13,558 bases of DNA from DAORHV01 sp964448405 (GTDB lineage Bacteria > Patescibacteriota > Gracilibacteria > Peribacterales > Peribacteraceae): assembly GCA_964448405.1 (NCBI GenBank), contig CAYUVW010000032.1, positions 1 through 13,558 on the forward strand, given 5' to 3'. Below, in pieces: positions 1-6,691 of this stretch. A program made the translations under genes and the position numbers. Each line of letters begins with the position of its first letter. The first letter of the stretch is position 1. The notes beneath the pieces were generated by a model. That model was not told the origin of the DNA and made no database searches. It was given only the letters and a program-made list of their open reading frames with translations.

Positions 1-1151
1 ACCGCAAAGTATTCATGCTCGTTTCGGGCGGCGTGGATTCCACGGTGGCATTCGTCTTGTTGAACCAAGTGCTGGGCCGCAATCGCGTCGAAGGTCTCTT
101 GGTCGACACCGGTCTCATGCGGAAAGACGAAGTGAAGCTGATTCAAGACGCGTTCAAGAAATTGAAAATCGACAACTTGCACGCCGTGGATGCATCCGAA
201 GAATTCTTTGCGAAACTGAAGGGCGTGAACGACCCGGAGCGTAAGCGCAAAGCCATTGGCGATACGTTCCTTGCGGTCCAGAAGCAGGTGGGGGACACCA
301 TGAACATCAATGTCTCGGACGGTTGGATGTTGGGCCAAGGCACCATTTATCCGGACACCATCGAGACCGGTGGCACGAAGCATGCCGATCATATTAAAAC
401 GCATCACAACCGCGTGAAGGCGGTGCAGGATATGATCGACGCTGGTTTGGTCATTGAGCCGCTGAAGGACCTCTACAAAGACGAAGTCCGCATGCTGGGC
501 GAAGAATTGGGTTTGCCCAAGGAGCTGGTCTGGCGGCATCCATTCCCGGGTCCTGGCTTGGGTGTTCGTATCTTGTGCGGCGAAGAAGCAGCTCCCACGC
601 AAGAGGCCGTTTTGTCGGTCGATTTGCCGCACCTGGTGTTGCCCGTACGCTCGGTGGGAGTGCAAGGCGACGGCCGCACGTATCGCTTGGCGGTAGCCAT
701 GTTCAACAACAAGCCGTACACCGTCACCGACGAGCTCATCAACCTTGCAACAACCATTCCGAACACGCATCGCACGCTCAACCGCGTGTTGCTGTGCACC
801 TCGCACACCAAGCCGTTCGACCCGGTGTTCACGCCGGGCTACGTGGACCGCACGCGCGCCGACCTGCTGCGCGACGCCGACGCCATCGTCACCGAGGAGA
901 TTCAAGACCCAGCACTCTACGATTCCATTTGGCAATTCCCGGTCGTGCTGTTGCCGGTTGGCACCAAGAAGGGTGGACAGTCCATCGTGTTGCGCCCCAT
1001 CGCATCGCACGATGCCATGACCGCCAATGCCGTGGCGCTGCCGGAGGCGGCCATCAAACGTATGACCGACCGCATCCTGAAGCTGAAAGGTATCGATGCC
1101 GTGTTCCTCGATCTCACCAGTAAGCCGCCGGGAACCATTGAATGGGAGTAG
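1..1151 (+). CDS. guaA: GMP synthase (glutamine-hydrolysing), ATP-pyrophosphatase and dimerisation part; 5' end outside window
   Basis: Last step of GMP synthesis: XMP is adenylated and aminated to GMP in the cytoplasm. The reading frame is open from the first bases, and the residues before the first ATG (RKVF) fit the usual strand preceding the PP-loop, so the gene begins upstream and the glutamine amidotransferase domain is missing here. Counting from the ATG at 15, the PP-loop SGGVDST is at residues 4-10, IGDTF at 81-85, GQGTIYPD at 107-114, KTHHN at 128-132 and HPFPGPGLG at 175-183; the end is TSKPPGTIEWE. From HPFPGPGLG to the stop there are about 204 residues, against about 125 in the E. 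coli enzyme. The extra block carries a first LPVRSVGVQGDGRTY (209-223) followed by a second degenerate repeat, as in the long eukaryotic enzyme. Identity is certain; the long subtype comes from comparison with remembered human and E. coli sequences. Confidence 0.97.
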   Translation, partial: RKVFMLVSGGVDSTVAFVLLNQVLGRNRVEGLLVDTGLMRKDEVKLIQDAFKKLKIDNLHAVDASEEFFAKLKGVNDPERKRKAIGDTFLAVQKQVGDTMNINVSDGWMLGQGTIYPDTIETGGTKHADHIKTHHNRVKAVQDMIDAGLVIEPLKDLYKDEVRMLGEELGLPKELVWRHPFPGPGLGVRILCGEEAAPTQEAVLSVDLPHLVLPVRSVGVQGDGRTYRLAVAMFNNKPYTVTDELINLATTIPNTHRTLNRVLLCTSHTKPFDPVFTPGYVDRTRADLLRDADAIVTEEIQDPALYDSIWQFPVVLLPVGTKKGGQSIVLRPIASHDAMTANAVALPEAAIKRMTDRILKLKGIDAVFLDLTSKPPGTIEWE

Positions 1152-1167
1152 AAGCCAAAAAGCTAAA

Positions 1168-1195
1168 TTGCTAAATATTGATATTATAGTAAAAT
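1168..1195 (+). promoter_or_regulatory. Candidate promoter of the cyclodipeptide synthase gene
   Basis: In the AT-rich spacer after guaA, TTGCTA (1168-1173) and TAAAAT (1190-1195) are separated by 16 nt. The -10-like hexamer ends 9 nt before the ATG at 1205, so transcription would begin almost at the start codon. TATTAT (1182-1187) and TATAGT (1185-1190) are alternative -10 hexamers in the same stretch. Confidence 0.45.
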
Positions 1196-1204
1196 ATACA
1201 TCCA

Positions 1205-1876
1205 ATGCAGGTTCCAGAAACCCTGTCCGGCCAAGAAACCGCCTCGAAACATGCCTCGATCGTAGGGATCAGCATGCTGAATTCGTATTTTACCCAGGAT
1301 GCCATCGCTCATGCCGCCGCAGATGTGCGCGACCGATCGCGTGAAGTTGTCTTCATGCTGCCGGATCAACCTGCCGAATTCACGCTGATGGGCTACGGCT
1401 ATTTGCCGAATGAAGCGCGTAAAACCGCGCAGCGAAAATTCAAAGCATTGGAAAAAACGTGCCGCGCCGTTTTGGAGAGCGTGCTTTCGGGCCAAGGGCG
1501 TGTCGTGCGCTGGGGCGACTTTCAGGCGACGCCCGCATACACTGGCATGCTGGACCGTATGAAAGCGCTCTACGACACCGACGCCGCGTTTCGCGATGAC
1601 GTCCGTTCGACGACCGGCGGGGTGTATGAACATTCGAAATTTCCCCTGAAGCGCCCGCTGACTCCGGCCCAACAAATCGATGCTGGCAAAGCGTTCCTGT
1701 TGCAGGAGCTGGCCTTCATCATCGGTTCGCCGCAGATCCTCGGCGTGGAAACGGCCGAGTATGTGTATCACCGCGACATGCCGATCCTGGACGCCCTCCG
1801 CAATGGAGCCTATCCGTCGCATCCGGCGACGCCCGCGGTTACTTTTCGGAAAGTTGCGGCGTCTCAGACCGTCTAA
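1205..1876 (+). CDS. Cyclodipeptide synthase (CDPS), NYH-type
   Basis: Likely joins two aminoacyl groups taken from charged tRNAs into a cyclic dipeptide (diketopiperazine) by a ping-pong mechanism with a serine acyl-enzyme. The 223 residues have the Rossmann-like CDPS layout: first strand and nucleophile loop GISMLNSYF (21-29, Ser23 and Asn26), second strand VVFMLPDQPAEFTLMGYGY (48-66), a basic helix (70-90), VVRWGDF (100-106), and the C-terminal signature FLLQELAFIIGSPQILG (164-180) then YVYHR (186-190). Ser23, Asn26, Glu168, Tyr188 and His189 match AlbC Ser37, Asn40, Glu182, Tyr202 and His203 with one constant offset of 14. AlbC Tyr178 corresponds to Phe164. The start at 1205 is preferred over the ATG at 1274 because the latter would remove the nucleophile strand and Ser23. 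No oxidase, methyltransferase or P450 is adjacent; the next gene is a sigma factor 62 nt away with its own promoter. The amino acid specificity cannot be read by eye. Confidence 0.9.
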   Translation: MQVPETLSGQETASKHASIVGISMLNSYFTQDAIAHAAADVRDRSREVVFMLPDQPAEFTLMGYGYLPNEARKTAQRKFKALEKTCRAVLESVLSGQGRVVRWGDFQATPAYTGMLDRMKALYDTDAAFRDDVRSTTGGVYEHSKFPLKRPLTPAQQIDAGKAFLLQELAFIIGSPQILGVETAEYVYHRDMPILDALRNGAYPSHPATPAVTFRKVAASQTV

Positions 1877-1882
1877 GAAGTA

Positions 1883-1915
1883 GTTTCTTCGGCGTCCCTG
1901 GTTTCTTCGGCGTCC
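1883..1915 (+). repeat. Tandem 15-bp direct repeat upstream of the sigma-factor gene
   Basis: GTTTCTTCGGCGTCC occurs twice without mismatch, at 1883-1897 and 1901-1915, with an 18-bp period. The second copy covers the expected -35 region of the promoter whose -10 hexamer is at 1925-1930. Two identical copies placed there could be an operator or a repeated recognition element. A chance small duplication is the alternative. Confidence 0.7.
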
Positions 1916-1924
1916 TTTTGTGTT

Positions 1925-1930
1925 TATACT
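1925..1930 (+). promoter_or_regulatory. -10 hexamer of the sigma-factor gene
   Basis: TATACT ends 8 nt before the ATG at 1939, implying a leaderless or nearly leaderless mRNA. It lies within a longer string, TTTGTGTTTATACTCCT (1917-1933), which is repeated with a 2-nt deletion upstream of the EF-P gene. No clear -35 hexamer is visible; the direct repeat occupies that place. Confidence 0.55.
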
Positions 1931-1938
1931 CCTGCCCC

Positions 1939-2511
1939 ATGGCCGCACAGCCAATCCCCGCTGAGGAACTCCGCGCACTCGTGAAGAGCGCCCAGGACGG
2001 TGACACCGAGGCATTCGGCAAGATTTACGACGCGTTTCTTACGCCGATCTATCGCTATGTCGTGTTTCGTTTTCCGCAAGAGTTGGCCGAAGATTTGGTG
2101 GCCGACATTTTCGTAAAGGCATGGGAGAAGCTGCATTCGTATAAGTCCATGGCCAACGTGCCGTTCTCGGCATGGCTGTTCCGCATAGCGCGCCACGTCG
2201 TGGTGGACGCGTACCGCGGCCAGCGCGGATTCGAGGAAATCTCGGAAAATATCGTGGATGAAAGCAGTTCCAGTGATCCAAAGCAGAATACCGAGCGCAG
2301 TTTGTCGGTTGCCACAGTGCGCCAGGCGCTCGGCGGCATTCCGCGCTATTACCGTGAAATTTTGTTGTTGCACTATGTTTCAGGCCTTTCTCATGCAGAA
2401 ATCGCCAAATCACTCGGCATTACGGAAGGCGGCGTGCGCATTCTGAAATTCCGTGGCCTGAAGAAGCTGGAGGCGCTACTCCCGTCTGATGCCCCCAAAG
2501 AGAAGCCGTAA
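1939..2511 (+). CDS. RNA polymerase sigma factor, ECF type (sigma-70 family)
   Basis: A 190-residue two-domain sigma factor that would direct RNA polymerase to a special promoter set. Region 2 spans about residues 20-95, with DLVADIFVKAWEKLH (region 2.2, core binding) and FSAWLFRIARHVVVDAYRG (regions 2.3-2.4, -10 recognition). After an acidic, serine-rich linker (EISENIVDESSSSD), region 4 spans about 125-180, with IPRYYREILLLHY and the helix-turn-helix LSHAEIAKSLGITEGGVRI. The frame is open further upstream to a TTG at 1918, but that extension (LCLYSCP) runs through the -10 hexamer, so the ATG at 1939 is chosen. No Shine-Dalgarno: the ATG follows CTCCTGCCCC. The downstream membrane protein, 58 nt away, is the likely anti-sigma partner. 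Family certain; regulon unknown. Confidence 0.93.
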   Translation: MAAQPIPAEELRALVKSAQDGDTEAFGKIYDAFLTPIYRYVVFRFPQELAEDLVADIFVKAWEKLHSYKSMANVPFSAWLFRIARHVVVDAYRGQRGFEEISENIVDESSSSDPKQNTERSLSVATVRQALGGIPRYYREILLLHYVSGLSHAEIAKSLGITEGGVRILKFRGLKKLEALLPSDAPKEKP

Positions 2512-2569
2512 TTGCCCGTTTTTGTGTAACAAAAGCCCTCATAATCCGTTTTAGACACCGCTACGAACC

Positions 2570-4474
2570 ATGAATTCCGTCGAACAGCTGCTCACCGGCC
2601 TCGCCGACTCCCAACACCCCGAAAAAGGGGCCAAGGATCGCATCTGGAAGCGCATCGACACGCGTGTCCGTCCGGCCATGCTCACGGATGCCGTGGAACA
2701 CACGGTGCCGAGCGCCGCATTCCGCACAGACGTGCGCCGCAAAGTTCTGGCGAAAACCTGGTTGCCAGAAGGTCTCAAATCCTTGGCAAACGAATGGGCG
2801 CTATCGCCGGTCCGTGCGTCCGCGGTGAAAGAATCCATGTTTGCCCGACTGCACCCGCGCTCCATCCGTTGGACCGGTTTCGGCATCAAATGGGCTGCCG
2901 CATTCGCTGTGTTTTTGTTGGCCATCCGCATTATGCCGCTGGTCCTGTTGGCTCCGGTCACACAGGCCGAGACATCGGTACAGCTGATTCCCAGTGGAGA
3001 CGTATGGGTTTCCGTCGGCGGTGTGTCCACGCTCATTTCTTCGCCGCAAGCCCTGAAAGGACCCGTGGTTATCAGTACCGGACCCAAGGCACAGGCCACG
3101 ATCATCCTGAACGACGACGGTGTGCTGCGCCTGGCTCCCAATACCACCCTGCGCTTAATGGATTTGGGTGATCGCCCCCAATTCGCATCGGTCGGAACGA
3201 CCGCAAAATTGGTGAATGGAGAAGTGTGGGCGCTTGGCTTGATGCCGCCTACGTTCCAAAGTTTGGCCATTGAGACATCGCTCGGAACCATGGAGGTAAA
3301 CGGCGGCAGCGTTTCGGTATCCGACGACGGCAGCAGCGTGACGACCGCCGTGTACGACAAAGGGGCATCGTTCAATGCCGGCGACAACAGGCGTTTGTTC
3401 CTTATTTCCGGTGAACGCGCCATCGCCCGGCGCTCTGGACCGCTGTACGTGAACGACATGCCGCCCGTGCTGTTCACCACGCCGTGGGTAAGCGTGAACC
3501 TGGATCAAGACGCCGTGCACCGTACGGAAATCGCACAGCTGCAACAAGATCGTCGTGAGAAAATGGCAGGCATCTTGCCGACGTCGTTCTTGTATCCGGC
3601 CAAGCGCATTGCTGAGGAGGTCGATGTGCTGTTCACACTCGGAAGCGATGCCAAAACCGAGAAGCGCGTTCGTCAGGCCGATACTCGGTTGAGCGAAGCA
3701 CTCACGCTTATCGGGAATGGTGACGATGACCAAGCCGCCGAGTCGTTGACCGAATATCGCGAGACGTTGGTTGCATTGGCTTCCGGTAGCGGAGATAACT
3801 TGGTGCAATTCTTGGTGAAGAAGCAAATCGATGAGCTGAGCTCTTCGGTGGCGGTGGCCAGCGCAGATAATCAACTGGCAGCGGTGCAACAGGCCGTTCT
3901 GGACGTGAGCGCTGCCCTGCCGAATGCCGATCTGAAGCCCAAAGATATCGAAGGATATGTCCTGGTTGATAAGCTGGCTGCTCTCAACAGCTCCCTTATG
4001 ACGTCGCGCAACCTCACCGGTGCGCTGGTTGCCTATAGAGAAATCCAGCCGTACCTGAAGACGTTGTTGGCCGAAGACAGCGGCGTACATCCATTGTTGC
4101 AACGCGAAGCAAAGTCGCTGCTTGTCAGCACATCGTCGTTGCTTGCGGATCTGGAGCAGACCGAAGGAATTGAAAGTGCCAACGTCGTCGAAGAAGACAT
4201 TGCACAGTATCTGCCATCCGAACCCGAGCGTGTTCTGCTCGGTGAGGCCGAGCTGAATGCCCAGGTCGATGCCATGGTGGATCGCATTTTCAATCTTCGC
4301 CTCCCGCGCAGCCGCTACAACCAGCTCATGAGCGAAATGGCGGATATCCATAACAGTCCGTACCGCGGAACCTTGCTCCGTCGCTTGTATCGCGCCCTGC
4401 CCGAAAACGGCTTGGCAGGCTACGTACGCACTGAAATCAAGCAATTAGGGGACGAATTGGACCCCGTAGAGTAA
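2570..4474 (+). CDS. Single-pass membrane protein with FecR-like and DUF5667-like regions (putative anti-sigma/sensor)
   Basis: A 634-residue protein not matched to a named gene. Residues 1-104 are a charged, probably cytoplasmic segment that could hold the sigma factor. A hydrophobic helix at about 105-128 (IKWAAAFAVFLLAIRIMPLVLL, with one Arg) is the only membrane span. Residues about 140-265 look like a FecR domain: VLRLAPNTTLRLMDLG, KLVNGEVWAL, IETSLGTMEVNGGSVSVSDD. Residues about 337-430 resemble DUF5667: TSFLYPAKRIAEEVDVLF followed by RQADTRLSEALTLIGNGDDD. The remainder to 634 is mostly helical and acidic. Linkage 58 nt after an ECF sigma gene fits a trans-envelope signalling pair in which the outer part senses and the inner part releases the sigma factor. 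A possible own -10 (CATAAT, 2540-2545) lies 24 nt before the ATG. Domain names are from memory of the families; the signal sensed is unknown. Confidence 0.8.
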   Translation: MNSVEQLLTGLADSQHPEKGAKDRIWKRIDTRVRPAMLTDAVEHTVPSAAFRTDVRRKVLAKTWLPEGLKSLANEWALSPVRASAVKESMFARLHPRSIRWTGFGIKWAAAFAVFLLAIRIMPLVLLAPVTQAETSVQLIPSGDVWVSVGGVSTLISSPQALKGPVVISTGPKAQATIILNDDGVLRLAPNTTLRLMDLGDRPQFASVGTTAKLVNGEVWALGLMPPTFQSLAIETSLGTMEVNGGSVSVSDDGSSVTTAVYDKGASFNAGDNRRLFLISGERAIARRSGPLYVNDMPPVLFTTPWVSVNLDQDAVHRTEIAQLQQDRREKMAGILPTSFLYPAKRIAEEVDVLFTLGSDAKTEKRVRQADTRLSEALTLIGNGDDDQAAESLTEYRETLVALASGSGDNLVQFLVKKQIDELSSSVAVASADNQLAAVQQAVLDVSAALPNADLKPKDIEGYVLVDKLAALNSSLMTSRNLTGALVAYREIQPYLKTLLAEDSGVHPLLQREAKSLLVSTSSLLADLEQTEGIESANVVEEDIAQYLPSEPERVLLGEAELNAQVDAMVDRIFNLRLPRSRYNQLMSEMADIHNSPYRGTLLRRLYRALPENGLAGYVRTEIKQLGDELDPVE

Positions 4475-4502
4475 GCCGCCGCAGTTTGACTCTTTTGGGG
4501 CG

Positions 4503-4517
4503 TTTGTGTTTACTCCT
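4503..4517 (+). promoter_or_regulatory. Candidate promoter element of the EF-P gene
   Basis: TTTGTGTTTACTCCT matches the sigma-gene promoter string TTTGTGTTTATACTCCT apart from a 2-nt gap. If TTTACT (4509-4514) is the -10, the transcript would have a leader of about 22 nt ending in a pyrimidine-rich tract (TTTTTCCCCGTTTTCC) right before the ATG at 4543. No Shine-Dalgarno is present. Confidence 0.4.
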
Positions 4518-4542
4518 CTAGCTACGTTTTTCCCCGTTTTCC

Positions 4543-5112
4543 ATGTACACGATCACCGATCTCAAGCCCGGACGCGCCATCACCCTCGATGGTGACCCTT
4601 TCCTGGTTATGTCGTCCCAGTTCGGACGCAAGAGCCAGTCCAAGGCCAACATGCAGTGCAAACTCAAGAACCTGAAAACCGGTGCCATCATGGCCAAGAA
4701 CTTCCAGGGTAGCGAGAAAATCGCCCCTGCCGAAGTGGGCTACCGCCACGTCCAGTACCTCTATAAGGGACAGGGCACGCGCGTGTTCATGGACCTGGAA
4801 AGCTATGACCAGTTCGAGCTGCCGGATGATACCGTAGGCGACGCAGCCGACTTCCTCATCGACGGTCTGGAGGTGGACGCACTGATGTTCGACGAGAAGC
4901 CCATCGGTATTCAGTTGCCGGTGACCATCGTTATGAAGGTTGTTTCCACTGAGCCGGGTCTGCGTGGCGACACCGCCCAAGGCGGCGACAAGCCGGCCAA
5001 GCTGGAGAGCGGTGCGACCTTGAACGTCCCCCTGTTCATCAACGAGGGCGACAAGATCAAGATCAACACCGAGCGCTGGGAGTACGTCGAGCGCGCCAAC
5101 GACAAGAAGTAG
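4543..5112 (+). CDS. efp: Translation elongation factor P
   Basis: Binds between the P and E sites of the ribosome and relieves stalling at proline-rich stretches. The 189-residue length is normal, with three beta-barrel domains: KOW-like N-domain (1-63), OB domain (about 67-125) and C-domain (130-189) carrying STEPGLRGDTAQGG and VPLFINEGDKIKINT. In domain I the functional loop reads QFGRKSQSKANMQCKL (26-41). Aligned without gaps to E. coli (FVKPGKGQAFARVKL), the modified Lys34 falls on Gln32, flanked by Ser31 and Ser33 in place of the usual glycines. This EF-P therefore cannot carry a lysyl modification at that position, although Lys30 and Lys34 are close by. The gene is alone in its transcript, convergent with gatB. 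The start at 4543 gives the expected N-terminus. Confidence 0.96.
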   Translation: MYTITDLKPGRAITLDGDPFLVMSSQFGRKSQSKANMQCKLKNLKTGAIMAKNFQGSEKIAPAEVGYRHVQYLYKGQGTRVFMDLESYDQFELPDDTVGDAADFLIDGLEVDALMFDEKPIGIQLPVTIVMKVVSTEPGLRGDTAQGGDKPAKLESGATLNVPLFINEGDKIKINTERWEYVERANDKK

Positions 5113-5115
5113 ATA

Positions 5116-5180
5116 AAATTTCAAATCCCAAACTCCAAGTTCAAAATAGCAATATTTTGAGCTTTGCTTTTTTGAAATTT
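5116..5180. terminator. AT-rich bidirectional terminator-like palindrome between efp and gatB
   Basis: The 78-bp convergent spacer holds nested inverted repeats. TCAAAATA (5141-5148) and TATTTTGA (5153-5160) close a GCAA loop (GNRA type) and are followed on the + strand by GCTTTGCTTTTTT. Outside it AAATTTCAAA (5117-5126) pairs with TTTGAAATTT (5171-5180). The stems contain almost no GC, so this is weaker than a classic intrinsic terminator, but its position serves both converging genes. It also contains AAATCCCAAACTCC, shared with the spacer at 7212-7271. Confidence 0.55.
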
Positions 5181-5190
5181 CAAATTTTCT

Positions 5191-6636
5191 TTAACCGATG
5201 TGTTTCTTCAGCAGCTCATTGACCATGGCCGGACTGGCCTGGCCCTTGGATTGCTTCATGATCCAGCCCACCACCGCGCCGAGCGCGGAGGCTTTGCCGC
5301 CCTTGTAGGCCTCGATTGCGACCGGATTGGCGGCAATGGCGTCCTTCACGAGTTTCTCGATGGCACCGGTGTCGGTGACCTGCTGCAGCCCTTCGTCCTT
5401 AATGATTTGCTTGGCGGATTTCTTGGTGTCGACCATTTTCTCCAGCACGTCCTTGGCGGTGTTTACCGAAATCGTCCCTGCTTTGATTTCACCTGCCAGT
5501 TCCACCATGGCAGCGGTCGAAGGACCTTCGGACAGCATGAGGTTGCGCTGCTTCAGGAATCCCAGCAACTGCGTGAGTACCAACGACGAAGCGCGCTTGG
5601 CATCATTCGATACGGAGCGCACGGCGTCGAACATCACCTGCAAGGCTGGCTGATCCACCAGCATGGTCGCTTCGGCTCCGGTCAGGCCCATGGCCACGTA
5701 CTCCGCTTTGGCTTCGGACGGCAGCTTCTGCATGTCACCGGTGGCCTGGGCGATGTAGTCCTGGCTGAGCTCCAGCGGCGGAATATCCGGTTCGGGGAAG
5801 TAGCGGTAATCGGCGGCGGATTCCTTGTCGCGCAGCAGTACGGTCTTCTCTTGTTCATCGATCCAACCCACGGTGGTTTCGCCGGTGGGCTGCTTGCCCT
5901 CGGCCCACAACTTGCGCAGTACTTTCTCTTGGTAGGCGAGTGCTTTTTCCAGTGCCTTGAATGAGTTCAGGTTTTTGATTTCCACGCGCGGATACAGTTT
6001 GTTGTCGCCCTTTGGTCGCAAGGAAATAGACGCGTCGAAACGCATCATGCCTTTGTACATGTCGGCTTCGCTGGTGTTGGCAGCAATAAGAATGCGGCGC
6101 AACTCCTCGGCGAATGCGCTGGCTTCGAAAGGTGAGTGCAAATCCGGCTCAGTGACGATTTCCATGAGCGGCGTTCCGGCACGGTTGTAGTCGCACAGCG
6201 AGCCATTGGCGCGGTGCTGCAATTTGCCTGCGTCGTTTTCAATATGCAGCCGATGAATACGGCAGACCATGGTCGTACCACTGTTGCCGTTGGCCTCCTG
6301 AATCGAATAGCGCACCTCTCCGTGGCTGCTGAGCGGGTGTTTGTACTGCGAAATCTGGAAGCCCGTCGGCAAGTCCGGGTAGAAGTAGTTCTTGCGGTCG
6401 AAGTGGCTCTTTTCATTCACGGTGCACTTCAGAGCCTTCGACGCGCGGATTGCTTTTTCGATGACGGCGCGGTTGGGCACAGGGAGCGTGCCGGGGTGTC
6501 CCATGCACACCGGACAGACGGTCGTATTCGGCGGCTTGCCCCATGCATCGTTGTCGCACGCGCAGAACATTTTCGTTTTCGTGTTCATTTGCGCGTGGAC
6601 TTCCAACCCGATAATGACTTCTAACTCGTTTGCCAT
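5191..6636 (-). CDS. gatB: Aspartyl/glutamyl-tRNA(Asn/Gln) amidotransferase subunit B
   Basis: Kinase/transamidase-coupling subunit of GatCAB, which converts Glu-tRNA(Gln) and Asp-tRNA(Asn) to the cognate amides. The 481-residue length is normal. Visible signatures: IIGLEVHAQ (8-16), a zinc site of Cys25, Cys27, Cys41 and Cys44 (CAC and CPVC), KNYFYPDLPTGFQISQY, GTPLMEIVTEPD, RFDASISLRP, RVEIKNLNSF and ADYRYFPEPDIPP in the cradle domain, then a helical domain and the C-terminal YqeY-like tail ending in VNELLKKHIG. gatA and gatC are not adjacent. It lies 55 nt downstream of def on the same strand but has its own promoter candidate. No Shine-Dalgarno precedes the ATG (CTCTGCGCACAC). Confidence 0.98.
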   Translation of the reverse strand: MANELEVIIGLEVHAQMNTKTKMFCACDNDAWGKPPNTTVCPVCMGHPGTLPVPNRAVIEKAIRASKALKCTVNEKSHFDRKNYFYPDLPTGFQISQYKHPLSSHGEVRYSIQEANGNSGTTMVCRIHRLHIENDAGKLQHRANGSLCDYNRAGTPLMEIVTEPDLHSPFEASAFAEELRRILIAANTSEADMYKGMMRFDASISLRPKGDNKLYPRVEIKNLNSFKALEKALAYQEKVLRKLWAEGKQPTGETTVGWIDEQEKTVLLRDKESAADYRYFPEPDIPPLELSQDYIAQATGDMQKLPSEAKAEYVAMGLTGAEATMLVDQPALQVMFDAVRSVSNDAKRASSLVLTQLLGFLKQRNLMLSEGPSTAAMVELAGEIKAGTISVNTAKDVLEKMVDTKKSAKQIIKDEGLQQVTDTGAIEKLVKDAIAANPVAIEAYKGGKASALGAVVGWIMKQSKGQASPAMVNELLKKHIG

Positions 6637-6646
6637 GTGTGCGCAG

Positions 6647-6676
6647 AGAGTACCTGTTTCCAGGTTTGCAGGGCAA
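6647..6676 (-). promoter_or_regulatory. Candidate gatB promoter
   Basis: Read on the minus strand, TTGCCC (6676-6671) and TACTCT (6652-6647) are 18 nt apart, and the -10-like hexamer ends 10 nt before the gatB ATG. The spacer contains a small palindrome, ACCTG-GAAA-CAGGT, overlapping the start of the -10 element. Its role, if any, is unknown. Confidence 0.4.
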
Positions 6677-6691
6677 CGTTTCCCGAGCGGC

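Noticed and set aside
1184..2014. 276-residue open frame on the minus strand across the CDPS gene
   Set aside because: It is antisense to a gene with clear catalytic motifs and has low-complexity Arg/Gly-rich sequence with no recognisable domain.
3155..4444. 429-residue open frame on the minus strand inside the FecR/DUF5667-like gene
   Set aside because: Long antisense frames are common in GC-biased genes. It is rich in His/Gln/Arg, lacks domains, and the sense frame has a membrane helix and family features.
5200..5964. 254-residue open frame on the plus strand over gatB
   Set aside because: Antisense shadow of a certain gatB, with Gly/His/Leu-rich composition typical of a complement frame.
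6651..6664. ACCTG-TTTC-CAGGT palindrome before gatB considered as a terminator for def
   Set aside because: The stem is only 5 bp with no T-run on the minus strand; it is noted only as a part of the gatB promoter region.
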